Positions 24,781 to 34,150 of a stretch of DNA of 64,000 nt are shown here, piece after piece. Every line of letters starts with the position of its first letter. Position 1 is the first letter of the stretch. The position numbers and the translations under genes were made by a program. This DNA is from Kibdelosporangium philippinense (GTDB lineage: Bacteria; Actinomycetota; Actinomycetes; Mycobacteriales; Pseudonocardiaceae). The DNA lies in assembly GCF_021390435.2 (NCBI RefSeq), contig NZ_JAJVCN010000002.1:806001-870000 (forward strand), in the 5' to 3' direction. The notes under the pieces were generated by a model that was given only the letters and a program-made list of their open reading frames with translations, had not been told where the DNA came from and ran no database searches.

Positions 24781-26733
24781 GTGTCCCAGAAACTCAGCCT
24801 TGCCGCCGCCGAGCAGGTGATCCCGGCGAGCGGACTGGCTAGCTCGGCGTGGCTTCTCATCGCGCTGCCCGCCATCGGCGCTCTCGTTCTGCTGGTAGGC
24901 GGCCGTCGCACCAACGCGTGGGGCCACCTGCTCGGCATCCTCACGATCGTCGCGTCGTTCGCGTACGGCATCGCGCTGTTCTTCGACTCGGGCAGCAGCC
25001 AGATCCAGGAAGCCAAGCTGTTCACCTGGATCGACGTGAACGCGCTGACTGTCGACTTCGGACTGCGACTCGACCCGCTGTCGATCACGTTCGTCCTGCT
25101 GATCACCGGTGTCGGTTCGCTGATCCACATCTACTCGGTCGGCTACATGGCCGATGACGACGGCAGGCGCCGGTTCTTCGGCTACCTGAACCTGTTCGTC
25201 GCGGCGATGCTGATCCTGGTGCTCGGAAACAGCTTCGTGACGCTGTACCTCGGCTGGGAAGGCGTGGGCCTCGCGTCCTACCTGCTGATCGGCTGGTACC
25301 AGAACCGTCCGTCCGCGGCCACCGCCGCGAAGAAGGCGTTCCTGATGAACCGCGTCGGTGACGTCGGTCTGGCCGTCGCGATCTTCCTGCTGTTCAAGAA
25401 CTTGGGCACCACGCAGTACACCGAGGTGTTCGCGCGGGTCGGCGAGCTGTCGCCCGCCACGGTCACCGCGATCGCGATCCTGTTGCTGCTGGGTGCTTGC
25501 GGTAAGTCCGGCCAGTTCCCGCTGCAGGCGTGGTTGCCGGACGCGATGGAGGGCCCGACTCCGGTTTCGGCCCTGATCCACGCCGCGACGATGGTAACCG
25601 CGGGCGTCTACCTGATCGCCCGTGCCAACCCGCTCTACAACCTGACCGCCGACGGCCGCCTGGTCGTGGTCGTGATCGGCGCGATCACGTTGCTGATCGG
25701 GTGCATCATCGGGTGCGCGTACGACGACATCAAGAAAGTCCTCGCGTACTCGACCGTTTCGCAGATCGGTTACATGATCCTGGCGGTCGGCCTCGGCCCG
25801 TTCGGGTACGCGCTGGGCATCATGCACCTCGTCGCCCACGGCTTCTTCAAGGCCGGACTGTTCCTCGGGGCCGGTTCGGTGATGCATGCCATGAAGGACG
25901 AAGTGGACATGCGCAGGTACGGCGGCCTGTGGCGGATCATGCCGGTCACGTTCGGCACGTTCCTGCTCGGCTACCTCGCCCTCATCGGCATTCCGCCGTT
26001 CTCCGGCTTCTTCACCAAGGACGCGATCATCGCGGCCGCGTTCGGCCAGGAAGGCTGGCGCGCCTGGGTGTTCGGCGGCGCGGCACTGCTCGGTGCGGGG
26101 CTGACCGCGTTCTACATGACGCGGCTGGTGCTGATGACGTTCTTCGGCAAGCAGCGCTGGAAGGAGCTGAAGGCCGAGGACGGCTCGGACTTCCACCCGC
26201 ACGAGGCCAAGTCCGTGATGACCGTTCCGATGATCATCCTGGCGATCGGCTCGATCGGCGCTGGCTTCTTCTTCACCAGCGGTGACCGGTTCGTCAACTG
26301 GCTGGCCCCGTCGCTGCAGCCGCTACAGGAAGTCGAGCACGGCGTCCTGTCGCACGGCACGATTCAGATCCTGGTGATCGGCCTTTCGGTCCTCGGTGTC
26401 CTGCTGGCCTGGCTCATTGTCGGCCGCAAGGACGTTCCGGTGGTCAAGCCGGCCAGGGTGTCCGCGGTGGTCCGCGCCGCTCGTGCCGACCTGTACGGCA
26501 ACGCCTTGAACGAGGCCCTGGTCGCCAGGCCGGGCACGTGGCTCGCCCGCGCACTGGTCTATGTGGACAACAAGGGTGTCGACGGCATGGTGAACGGGAT
26601 CGCGGCTTCGTTGGGCGGTAGCTCAGGCAGACTTCGCCGTCTGCAGACCGGGTTCGTGCGTTCCTACGCGCTGAGCATGCTGGCAAGCGGGATCCTCGTG
26701 ATCGCCGCGCTGCTGATGGTGAGGTTCTCCTGA
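24781..26733 (+). CDS. nuoL: NADH-quinone oxidoreductase subunit L
   Basis: 650 aa Mrp-type antiporter subunit at the distal end of the membrane arm. Proton-path motifs include GWEGVGLASYLLIGWY (Glu near residue 160), KSGQFPLQAWLPDAMEGPTPVSALIHAATMV and, further on, KVLAYSTVSQIGYM. The C-terminal lateral helix and final transmembrane segment are present. The stop overlaps the nuoM ATG (TGATG). Confidence 0.96.
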   Translation: MSQKLSLAAAEQVIPASGLASSAWLLIALPAIGALVLLVGGRRTNAWGHLLGILTIVASFAYGIALFFDSGSSQIQEAKLFTWIDVNALTVDFGLRLDPLSITFVLLITGVGSLIHIYSVGYMADDDGRRRFFGYLNLFVAAMLILVLGNSFVTLYLGWEGVGLASYLLIGWYQNRPSAATAAKKAFLMNRVGDVGLAVAIFLLFKNLGTTQYTEVFARVGELSPATVTAIAILLLLGACGKSGQFPLQAWLPDAMEGPTPVSALIHAATMVTAGVYLIARANPLYNLTADGRLVVVVIGAITLLIGCIIGCAYDDIKKVLAYSTVSQIGYMILAVGLGPFGYALGIMHLVAHGFFKAGLFLGAGSVMHAMKDEVDMRRYGGLWRIMPVTFGTFLLGYLALIGIPPFSGFFTKDAIIAAAFGQEGWRAWVFGGAALLGAGLTAFYMTRLVLMTFFGKQRWKELKAEDGSDFHPHEAKSVMTVPMIILAIGSIGAGFFFTSGDRFVNWLAPSLQPLQEVEHGVLSHGTIQILVIGLSVLGVLLAWLIVGRKDVPVVKPARVSAVVRAARADLYGNALNEALVARPGTWLARALVYVDNKGVDGMVNGIAASLGGSSGRLRRLQTGFVRSYALSMLASGILVIAALLMVRFS

Positions 26734-28334
26734 TGAACACTGTGCCGGCCCCAATGGCTGCGGGCACTTCTGGCAGCGGCGCGGCTTTCCTGCTGGCCCT
26801 GCTGCTGTTGCCGCTGCTCGGCGGCATCGTGGTTGCCTTCATGAAGGACGACCGGATGGCCAAGGTGACCGCGCTGACGGTCTCCTTGATCGAGCTGGTC
26901 CTCGTCGTCCCCGCGTGGATCGCCTTCGTGCCCAACGGTTCCCGGATCCAGCTGGCCCTCTCGGCCGACTGGATCCCGTCGTTCGGCGTGCACTTCTCGC
27001 TCGGCATCGACGGCATCGCGCTGACGATGATCGCGCTGATCGGCATCCTGACGCCGATCGTGATCGGCGGGTCGTGGGCCGACAAACTGCCGGAAGGCCG
27101 TGGCGCGGCAGGGTTCTACTCGCTGCTGCTGGTGATGCAGACCGGCATGGTCGGCGTGTTCGCCGCGACCGACGTGTTCCTCTTCTACGTGTTCTTCGAG
27201 GCCGTGCTCGTCCCGATGTACTTCCTTGTCGGCCGCTTCGGCGGGCCGCGCAGGCAGTACGCGGCGATGAAGTTCTTCCTGTACTCACTGCTCGGCGGGC
27301 TGGTCATGCTCGCGTCGGTGATCGGCCTTTTCGTGGTCAGCAAGGACTACAACGGCGGCGTCGGCACGCTGGACTGGCAGACGCTGTCGAACGTGATGGA
27401 CCAGGCGCCGCTGAGCACCCAGATCTGGCTGTTCCTCGGCTTCTTCGTGGCGTTCGCGATCAAGGCGCCGCTGGTTCCGTTGCACACCTGGCTGCCCGAC
27501 GCGACCGCGGAGGCTCCGATCGGCACCGGTGTGCTGCTGGTCGGTGTGCTCGACAAGATCGGCACGTTCGGCTTCCTGCGCTACTGCCTGCCGCTTTTCC
27601 CCGCGGCCAGCAAGGAACTCGCGCCGCTCGTGCTCATCCTGTCGGTGCTTGGCCTGCTGTACGGCGCGATCCTGGCGACCGGCCAGAACGACATGAAGCG
27701 GTTGATGGCGTACATCTCCATCGCCCACTTCGGCTTCATCGGACTCGGCATCTTCGCCTTCTCCACCCAGTCGATCGCCGGTTCGGCGCTCTACATGGTC
27801 AACCACGGCCTGGCGACCGGAATGCTGTTCCTTGTCGTCGGCATGGTGATCGCGCGTGGTGACTCGCGGCTGATCTCCGACTACGGCGGCCTTTCCAAGG
27901 TCACGCCGCTGCTCGCCGGGCTGTTCCTGTTCGGTGGTCTCGCGGCGCTGTCGCTGCCCGGCACGAACTCGTTCGTCAGCGAGTTCCTCGTGCTGGTCGG
28001 GTCGTACCCGAACGCTCCGGTCTACGCGATCCTCGGCGCGGTCGGCATGATCCTGGCCGCGGCGTACGTGCTGTGGGCCTACCAGCGGGTCTTCCAGGGC
28101 CCGGTGCGTGGCAACGCGCTGGTCAGCGTCGCCGGTGGCCCAGGGACCGCGACCGACCCGGCCAAGGTCGGCATCAAGGACCTTGGCGTGCGCGAGAAGG
28201 TCGTACTGGCCCCGCTGGTCATCTTGATCATCTTCTTGGGCTTCTACCCGGCGCCGGTGTTGGACGTGCTCCAGCCGACGGTGGACGCAACGCTGCAGTC
28301 GGTCGGCCTGGCCGACCCAGTGGGAGGCAAGTGA
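26733..28334 (+). CDS. nuoM: NADH-quinone oxidoreductase subunit M
   Basis: 533 aa antiporter-like subunit with about 14 helices. Conserved signatures are FFEAVLVPMYFLVGRFGG (Glu of the first half channel), FAIKAPLVPLHTWLPDATAEAPIGTGVLL and MKRLMAYISIAHFGFIGLG. It is full length. nuoN begins one base after the stop. Confidence 0.96.
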   Translation: MNTVPAPMAAGTSGSGAAFLLALLLLPLLGGIVVAFMKDDRMAKVTALTVSLIELVLVVPAWIAFVPNGSRIQLALSADWIPSFGVHFSLGIDGIALTMIALIGILTPIVIGGSWADKLPEGRGAAGFYSLLLVMQTGMVGVFAATDVFLFYVFFEAVLVPMYFLVGRFGGPRRQYAAMKFFLYSLLGGLVMLASVIGLFVVSKDYNGGVGTLDWQTLSNVMDQAPLSTQIWLFLGFFVAFAIKAPLVPLHTWLPDATAEAPIGTGVLLVGVLDKIGTFGFLRYCLPLFPAASKELAPLVLILSVLGLLYGAILATGQNDMKRLMAYISIAHFGFIGLGIFAFSTQSIAGSALYMVNHGLATGMLFLVVGMVIARGDSRLISDYGGLSKVTPLLAGLFLFGGLAALSLPGTNSFVSEFLVLVGSYPNAPVYAILGAVGMILAAAYVLWAYQRVFQGPVRGNALVSVAGGPGTATDPAKVGIKDLGVREKVVLAPLVILIIFLGFYPAPVLDVLQPTVDATLQSVGLADPVGGK

Positions 28335-28335
28335 C

Positions 28336-29904
28336 GTGTTGGCTCTACAACCACCGACGCAGGCACCGATCGGCGCGCCGGAGATCGAGTATTCGGCGAT
28401 CCTGCCGATCCTGATCCTGCTGGGCGCGGCGTGTGCCGGGGTGCTGGTCGAGGCGTTCGTGTCCAAGGCGAACCGGTGGGCCGCGCAGGTCACCCTGTCG
28501 CTGCTGGCGATCGTCGCGGCAGGCGCGTCGTTCATCTTCTACGTCACCGACGCGCCGCCACAGCGTGGGCTGACCACGCTGTACCGGACGATCGCGGTCG
28601 ACCGGCCAGCGCTGTTCCTGTGGGGCACGCTGCTGGCCCTCGGCCTCGGCGCGGTCCTGCTGATCGCCGACCGGACCGTGGAGCGCGGAGGTGCGTTCGT
28701 CGCGACCGCGGGCATCCGGCCGGGCACCGTGCAGGACCGGGTGCAGGCCCAGTCCGGCGGGATGCAGACCGAGGTCTTCCCGCTGACGCTGTTCGCGCTG
28801 TCCGGGATGATGATCTTCTGCGCGGCCAACGACCTGCTGACCATGTTCATCGCACTCGAGGTGCTCAGCCTCCCGCTGTACCTGATGTGCGGTCTCGCCA
28901 GGCGTCGCAGGCTGATCTCGCAGGAAGCCGCGGTCAAGTACTTCCTGCTCGGCGCGTTCGCCTCGGCGTTCTTCCTGTACGGCCTGGCCCTGCTGTACGG
29001 CTACGCGGGCTCGGTCAAGCTGGCCGACATCGCCAACGCGGCGGCCGGTTCGGCAGCGTCCGACACGCTCCTGTTCGGTGGCTTCGGTCTGCTGGTCGTG
29101 GGTCTGCTGTTCAAGGCATCGGTCGGTCCGTTCCACGCGTGGACGCCGGACGTGTACCAGGGCGCGCCAACCCCGATCACGGCCTTCATGGCCGCGTGCA
29201 CGAAGGTCGCCGCGTTCGGCGGCATCCTGCGTGTGCTCACGGTCGGGTTCGAGTCCACCAGCTGGGAATGGCGCGGTGTGCTGTGGGTCGTGGCCATCGC
29301 GTCGATGGTGATCGGCGCGGTCCTCGGTCTGACCCAGACCGACGTCAAGCGGATGCTGGCGTACTCGTCGATCGCGCACGCGGGCTTCCTGCTCGTCGGT
29401 GCGATCGCGCTGGGCCAGGAAGGCCTGTCGGGCACGCTGTTCTACCTGCTGACCTACGGCTTCACCACGCTGGCCGCGTTCGGTGTGGTGAGCCTGGTGC
29501 GTGACTCCGCTGGCGAGGCCACGCACCTGTCCAAGTGGGCTGGTCTGGCCAAGCGGTCGCCGGTGCTGGCCGCGGTGTTCACGTTCCTGCTGCTCGCCAT
29601 GGCCGGCATCCCGCTGACCAGCGGCTTCATCGGCAAGTTCGTGGTGTTCCAGGCGGGTATCCAGGAGGGCATGACCCCGCTCGTGGTGATCGCGCTGATC
29701 GCCTCGGCCGTGGCCGCGTTCTTCTACCTGCGGGTGATCGTGCTGATGTACTTCAGCGACCCGGCACCCGACGGCCCGTCCGTGACCGTGCCTGGCATGT
29801 TCACGACAGTCGCGATCACCCTTGGCGTGCTGGTCACGCTGGTCTTGGGCCTGGTGCCCGCGTTCGCGCTGGACTGGGCCAGCACGGGGACCTTCGCGTT
29901 CTAA
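28336..29904 (+). CDS. nuoN: NADH-quinone oxidoreductase subunit N
   Basis: 522 aa, the third antiporter-like subunit and last gene of the operon. Motifs include FIALEVLSLPLYLMCGLARR (channel Glu), FKASVGPFHAWTPDVYQGAPTPITAFMAA and KRMLAYSSIAHAGFLLVG. GTG at 28336 follows GGAGGCAAGTGAC. A long imperfect stem-loop follows from 29931. Confidence 0.96.
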   Translation: MLALQPPTQAPIGAPEIEYSAILPILILLGAACAGVLVEAFVSKANRWAAQVTLSLLAIVAAGASFIFYVTDAPPQRGLTTLYRTIAVDRPALFLWGTLLALGLGAVLLIADRTVERGGAFVATAGIRPGTVQDRVQAQSGGMQTEVFPLTLFALSGMMIFCAANDLLTMFIALEVLSLPLYLMCGLARRRRLISQEAAVKYFLLGAFASAFFLYGLALLYGYAGSVKLADIANAAAGSAASDTLLFGGFGLLVVGLLFKASVGPFHAWTPDVYQGAPTPITAFMAACTKVAAFGGILRVLTVGFESTSWEWRGVLWVVAIASMVIGAVLGLTQTDVKRMLAYSSIAHAGFLLVGAIALGQEGLSGTLFYLLTYGFTTLAAFGVVSLVRDSAGEATHLSKWAGLAKRSPVLAAVFTFLLLAMAGIPLTSGFIGKFVVFQAGIQEGMTPLVVIALIASAVAAFFYLRVIVLMYFSDPAPDGPSVTVPGMFTTVAITLGVLVTLVLGLVPAFALDWASTGTFAF

Positions 29905-29930
29905 CGGCTTGGTCGCGCCGATCATTTACG

Positions 29931-30006
29931 CCACGCAACACGCCCAGCATCGCCCCGCCTACGCTGTCGACCAGCGCGTGAGCGATGCTGGTCGCGTGGG
30001 GCGTGG
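29931..30006. terminator. long imperfect stem-loop after nuoN
   Basis: The left arm CCACGC..CACGC followed by CCAGCATCGC (29931-29953) pairs with GCGATGCTGG followed by GCGTG..GCGTGG (29982-30006); 21 bases pair around short bulges. A smaller hairpin (CGCTG tcgac CAGCG) sits in the loop. There is no T tract, as often in actinobacterial terminators. It is placed where the nuo transcript should end. Confidence 0.5.
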
Positions 30007-30150
30007 TGGACCTGCGGTTGGGGGTGGGCGGCCCCCGTAGGGGGTCGGAATGTGACAGTTTGGCTCTGGCGACCAAGCCCGCCGAGCGGAGCGAGGCAAT
30101 TCAACACAGTGCTGTACACCACGGTCCCCCTGACTGGACAGCCTCATGGT

Positions 30151-30174
30151 CCCCTCAGCGTTTACGCTGAGGGG
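30151..30174. promoter_or_regulatory. 24-bp perfect palindrome before the polyprenyl synthase gene
   Basis: CCCCTCAGCG-TTTA-CGCTGAGGGG. It lies 36 bp before the GTG start and directly before an in-frame TTG (30177). It could be an operator, a 5' leader hairpin or a weak terminator; no T tract follows. The 29905-30209 gap holds no other credible gene. Confidence 0.5.
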
Positions 30175-30209
30175 ACTTGGTAAAACTGCTGCCGGGGAGC
30201 GACAACGAC

Positions 30210-31229
30210 GTGACAGCCGAACAGACGCCGGCCGTTGGAGACCCGCGCCTGCCCTTGGGGCTGAGCGCGGCGGATCCTGACCTGGTGAAGGCCGTTGGCC
30301 TTGCCCTCTCCGATGTGGAGAAGATCCTGCACGGGGTCGCGGACAGCGATGTCTCGTTCATCGACGAGGCCGCCCTGCACCTGGTCAACGCGGGTGGCAA
30401 ACGCTTCCGTCCGCTCTTCACCCTGATCTCCTCGCACATCGCCGACGGCCCGCTGCCCGACGTCATCACGGCGGCCGCGGCTGTCGAGCTGGTACACCTC
30501 GCAACGCTGTACCACGACGACGTGATGGACGAAGCGACCATGCGTCGCGGCGCGGACAGCGTGAACGCCCGGTGGGACAACACCATCGCGATCCTGACCG
30601 GCGACTTCCTGTTCGCCCACGCGTCCGGCCTGGTCGCCGACCTTGGCACGGATGCCGCCCGGATCATCGCCGAAACGTTCTCCGAGCTGGTCACCGGCCA
30701 GATGCGGGAGACGGTGGGCCCAGCGCCCGGCGAGGACGCCGTCGAGCACTACCTGTCGGTGATCGGCCAGAAAACCGGTTCACTGATCGCGACGGCAGGC
30801 CGCTACGCGGGCATGTTCGCCAACGCGACACCCGAGCAGACCGAGGCCCTGCACCGCTACGGCAAGATCATCGGCGCGGCCTTCCAGATCTCCGACGACA
30901 TCATCGACATCGCGTCGCCAGCAGCCGAATCGGGCAAGACCCCCGGTACGGACCTGCGGGAAGGCGTGAAAACCCTGCCGATGATCTACGCACTGGCCGT
31001 GGACGGCAACGACCGCCTCAACGAGCTGCTCGCCGGGCCGATCTCCGACGACGCCGAGGTCGAGGAAGCACTCGAGCTGCTGCGCGCCTCCACGGGCATG
31101 CAGCGGGCACGGGAGACGCTCGAGCAGTACGCTGAGCGTGCGCAGACCGCGCTCGCGGTACTGCCGGACCGCCCCGCCCGCGATGCCCTTGAGCTGCTGA
31201 CGCGGTACGTCATCGAGCGGACCCGCTAA
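30210..31229 (+). CDS. grcC: polyprenyl diphosphate synthase (menaquinone side chain)
   Basis: 339 aa trans-prenyltransferase that lengthens allylic diphosphates with IPP. The first aspartate-rich motif DDVMD starts near residue 103 and the second DDIID near 229, with GGKRFRP for IPP binding near the N-terminus. GTG 30210 is chosen (GGGGAG 10 nt upstream); an in-frame TTG at 30177 would add 11 residues. Similarity to long-chain synthases and the context (menG, menJ, nuo) favour the menaquinone heptaprenyl- to nonaprenyl-PP synthase, as with GrcC1 beside menJ in mycobacteria. The exact chain length cannot be read. Confidence 0.88.
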   Translation: MTAEQTPAVGDPRLPLGLSAADPDLVKAVGLALSDVEKILHGVADSDVSFIDEAALHLVNAGGKRFRPLFTLISSHIADGPLPDVITAAAAVELVHLATLYHDDVMDEATMRRGADSVNARWDNTIAILTGDFLFAHASGLVADLGTDAARIIAETFSELVTGQMRETVGPAPGEDAVEHYLSVIGQKTGSLIATAGRYAGMFANATPEQTEALHRYGKIIGAAFQISDDIIDIASPAAESGKTPGTDLREGVKTLPMIYALAVDGNDRLNELLAGPISDDAEVEEALELLRASTGMQRARETLEQYAERAQTALAVLPDRPARDALELLTRYVIERTR

Positions 31230-31290
31230 GTCTGTGATCCATTAACCCCGTAGTGTTGAAAAGGGGTGGGGTCCACGAGGGAGCGAGTGC

Positions 31291-32859
31291 ATGCAGATCT
31301 TCGGCCAGGTCTGGCTATGGAGCCTAGGGTCGTTCCTGTTTGGTGTCTTGTTCACGTGGTTGCTGCTGGTCCGGCCGATGCGCAAGCGCGTGATCGAGCT
31401 GGAGGAAGCTGGCGAGAACCGGCCGCGTGAGGTCAAGCAGCCGACTCGGGTCGCCGAGCCGGTCGGTCCGCCGACCGGTAAAGAAGCGGACCGGTTCCTC
31501 GACGACCTCTTCAACACGCCTAAGGCAACACCGCAGCCCCAGGGCACGCCCCACCAGCCGATCCGCCCGCCACAGCTGCCGCCACCACCAATGCCAGCCT
31601 CCGCGCAGCCCGGTCTGACGGCGCCTCCGGAGCTGCCTCCGCCGCCGATGACGATCGCCGCGCAGCCGGGCCTCGGCAGTCCACAGGACCAGCCGAGCCC
31701 ATTCGCTCCGCAGCCCTTCTCGTCGCGGTTGGATCCGCAGGCTCCACCCGAGCCGCCGATCCCGGACGAGAGCGACACCGAGCTGTCGGACAGCCCGTTC
31801 CGCCAGTTCACCGAGAGCACGACGGTTTTCGTGCCGCCCGCGGACCTGCGGATGCCGGAAAAGGCTGAGTCGTCGGGGGATGACTGGTTCGCGAAGGAAG
31901 AAGACCCGGACCCGCACTTGATCACCGACGTCGAGGACGACGAGCAGGTCGACGCGCGGGGCACGATCTTCGCCCAGCACACGACGCCGATCCCGGATGG
32001 GATGATCCGTTCGCAGGACCACGAGCCGGACCCGGCGCAGCAGTACGACCCACCGTTGCCGGAGGCTGCTCAGAGCTATGAACCGGCCGCAGCGGGGTCC
32101 GCTCAGCACTATGACCCGCCGTTGCCGGAGCCTGTCCAGAGCTACGAATCGGCCGCAGCGGGGTCCGCTCAGCACTATGACCCGCCTCTGCCGGACCCCG
32201 CTCAGAACTACCAGCCCGAGGTCACCCAGCATTTCGACCCGCCGCTGCCCGAGCCCGGTCACAGCTACGAGCCTCAGGCCGCGCACTTCGAGTCCGGCCA
32301 GCATTTCGAGGAGCCGTCGCAGCCCATCAAGCCACCGAAGCTGCCGGAACCCGAACCCGTCCCACACTATGACCCGTCTCTGCCGGACCCCGAGCAGAAC
32401 TACGAGCCCCAGCCCGCGCCGCACTACCAGCCCGAGGCCACCCAGCATTTCGACTCTGAGCTGCCGGACCGCATCGAGCCCCCGAAGCTGCCGGATCCCG
32501 ACCCGGTGATCCCCGTCGAGCCGGGCCCGACGCAGCGCTTCGAGCCCGTGGCCCCACCCGCGGACGCCGAGCCACAGCACGACTCGAGCCGGTCCCTCTT
32601 CGAACCCGTCCTCCCGGTCCCCGGCGAGCAAGGGGAAGAAGCCGGTGACGAGTTCGTCCCACCCGGACCGTTCGGCCCAGGGTCCGCGATGCCTCTGCCC
32701 GGCGGTGGCGCCCCGGCGCCTGAGTTCAGTGTCAAGGCCAGCGTGACCGCACTTCGGTACTGCACGCAGGACAACCCGCAGTTTGACCGGATTGTGGCGG
32801 AGGTGTGGTTCCGGTCGCCGAGTGATGCTGAACGTGTTGGTTTCCGTGTTCTGTCGTAG
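31291..32859 (+). CDS. membrane-anchored Pro/Glu-rich repeat protein with C-terminal sunset-like domain
   Basis: 522 aa. The N-terminus is one transmembrane helix (GSFLFGVLFTWLLLVRPMRK) followed by a basic stop-transfer. Residues ~50-470 are disordered, Pro/Gln/Glu-rich, with imperfect tandem units of the type QHYDPPLPEP.QSYEPAAAGS (about residues 245-400), repetitive at DNA level too (32090-32210). The last ~45 residues (VTALRYCTQDNPQFDRIVAE, then VWFRSPSDAERVGF) resemble the sunset domain of ArfC-type channel accessory proteins. Domain naming is from memory of the motif. A role at the envelope is inferred. Confidence 0.6.
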   Translation: MQIFGQVWLWSLGSFLFGVLFTWLLLVRPMRKRVIELEEAGENRPREVKQPTRVAEPVGPPTGKEADRFLDDLFNTPKATPQPQGTPHQPIRPPQLPPPPMPASAQPGLTAPPELPPPPMTIAAQPGLGSPQDQPSPFAPQPFSSRLDPQAPPEPPIPDESDTELSDSPFRQFTESTTVFVPPADLRMPEKAESSGDDWFAKEEDPDPHLITDVEDDEQVDARGTIFAQHTTPIPDGMIRSQDHEPDPAQQYDPPLPEAAQSYEPAAAGSAQHYDPPLPEPVQSYESAAAGSAQHYDPPLPDPAQNYQPEVTQHFDPPLPEPGHSYEPQAAHFESGQHFEEPSQPIKPPKLPEPEPVPHYDPSLPDPEQNYEPQPAPHYQPEATQHFDSELPDRIEPPKLPDPDPVIPVEPGPTQRFEPVAPPADAEPQHDSSRSLFEPVLPVPGEQGEEAGDEFVPPGPFGPGSAMPLPGGGAPAPEFSVKASVTALRYCTQDNPQFDRIVAEVWFRSPSDAERVGFRVLS

Positions 32860-32926
32860 CGTTAACAAGAATCCATGCCCCTAATGTCGGAGTGACGCAC
32901 ACGATGGGGTCCGTTACGGTTCCTGC

Positions 32927-34096
32927 ATGGCGGACCAGATCGGCCGTATGGGGGTTCGGCGCTGGGCTTTGTGGCAGCTGTCCAACCGTGCCCGGATTGG
33001 ATATGTGCTTGCCGTCGACATACTCGCGGTCACGGGTGTCGTCTTCGCTTTGTCGCTGATTCCGGTACCGTCCGCCGATTTGCTTCCGTTTGTGCTGCTC
33101 ATCAGTTGTGCGCTGGTTTACCCGGAACTGTCTCGGCCGATCGAACGGTCGAGGATCTCCCGGCCGTTCATCGACCTGAATGCGGTGTGGATGTTCGCGG
33201 CGATCCTGCTGCTGCACCCGGCACTGTCGGCGGTGGTGATCGCGGTTTCGTACTTCGCGCAATGGGTTCGTGTCCGGCCGGACCGGCTGTACCGCAAGGC
33301 TTTCTTCGCATCGGCCACGATCGTCGCAGGTTACGCGGCCAGCGCGGGCTACGCGGTGTTGAGTCACGGCAAGTTCGATGACGCGCCGCGCGACATCGTG
33401 TCATTCAGTCTCGTTGTCGGCGCTGGCTTGGTTTTCCTGATCTTCAAATGGGCGTTGTGCTATTTCTGCCACGCGACCGCCACGCCTGGGGACTACGCCT
33501 TGGAGGCGTCGACGATCGCGCTCGGCATCGTGGTCGGGTGGGCACTTGTCGACTGGCCGTTTGTACTGCTGTTGATCATCGGGATAACCCTTGTGATGCA
33601 TCGAAGTGTGCAGTTCCGGGATCAGGCGCGGACGGATCCGAAAACGGGTCTGCTGAATTCCGCCTCGTGGTCGAACGATGCCGAAGCCCACCTCAAGCGT
33701 GGCGAGAAAGCGGCACTGCTGATGCTCGACCTCGACAATTTCAAGTCGATCAACGACCGATACGGCCATTTGGTCGGCGACAAACACCTGAAAGGAGTCG
33801 CCGAGGTGCTGCGGGCCGAAGTCCGCGGTACGGACATCCTCGGCAGGTTCGGCGGCGAGGAATTCGTCATCCTGCTACCGGCGACCTCGCAGCAGGACGC
33901 GATGGCCGTCGCCGAACGCATCCGCCGCCGCGTCGAAAGGTTCGCCGTCGAAGACGCCGTGACCGTGTCGGTCGGTGTGGCCGCCCATCCTGACCACGGC
34001 ACAAGCCTTGAAGAGGTCATGAACGCGGCGGATCTCGCTTTGCTTGCCGCCAAGGCCGCTGGCCGCAACCGAACCCTGCTTTTCGCTGCCCCGTGA
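32927..34096 (+). CDS. membrane diguanylate cyclase (GGDEF)
   Basis: 389 aa. Residues 1-~225 form a six- to seven-helix membrane sensor domain resembling MASE-type inputs; the GGDEF domain follows. The active-site GGEEF is intact at 309-313, metal and substrate residues lie in LDLDNFKSINDRYGH, and an RxxD inhibitory site (RGTD, 300-303) stands five residues before GGEEF. It should therefore make c-di-GMP from two GTP and be product-inhibited. The GGDEF-EAL protein at 50427 has a similar membrane N-terminus. Confidence 0.88.
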   Translation: MADQIGRMGVRRWALWQLSNRARIGYVLAVDILAVTGVVFALSLIPVPSADLLPFVLLISCALVYPELSRPIERSRISRPFIDLNAVWMFAAILLLHPALSAVVIAVSYFAQWVRVRPDRLYRKAFFASATIVAGYAASAGYAVLSHGKFDDAPRDIVSFSLVVGAGLVFLIFKWALCYFCHATATPGDYALEASTIALGIVVGWALVDWPFVLLLIIGITLVMHRSVQFRDQARTDPKTGLLNSASWSNDAEAHLKRGEKAALLMLDLDNFKSINDRYGHLVGDKHLKGVAEVLRAEVRGTDILGRFGGEEFVILLPATSQQDAMAVAERIRRRVERFAVEDAVTVSVGVAAHPDHGTSLEEVMNAADLALLAAKAAGRNRTLLFAAP

Positions 34097-34150
34097 CACG
34101 CCGGTTGGTAACGTGCTGCGGGGGAGAGCGCAGCAGCAGATTGGCGGGAA

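Noticed and set aside
15800..29925. Long antisense frames over nuo genes (for example 15800-17230, 17742-19316, 19228-21693 and 28345-29925, minus strand)
   Set aside because: They are mirror frames of strongly coding high-GC genes; their products are Arg/His/Gln/Asp-rich, show no motifs and have no RBS. The sense strand is unambiguous.
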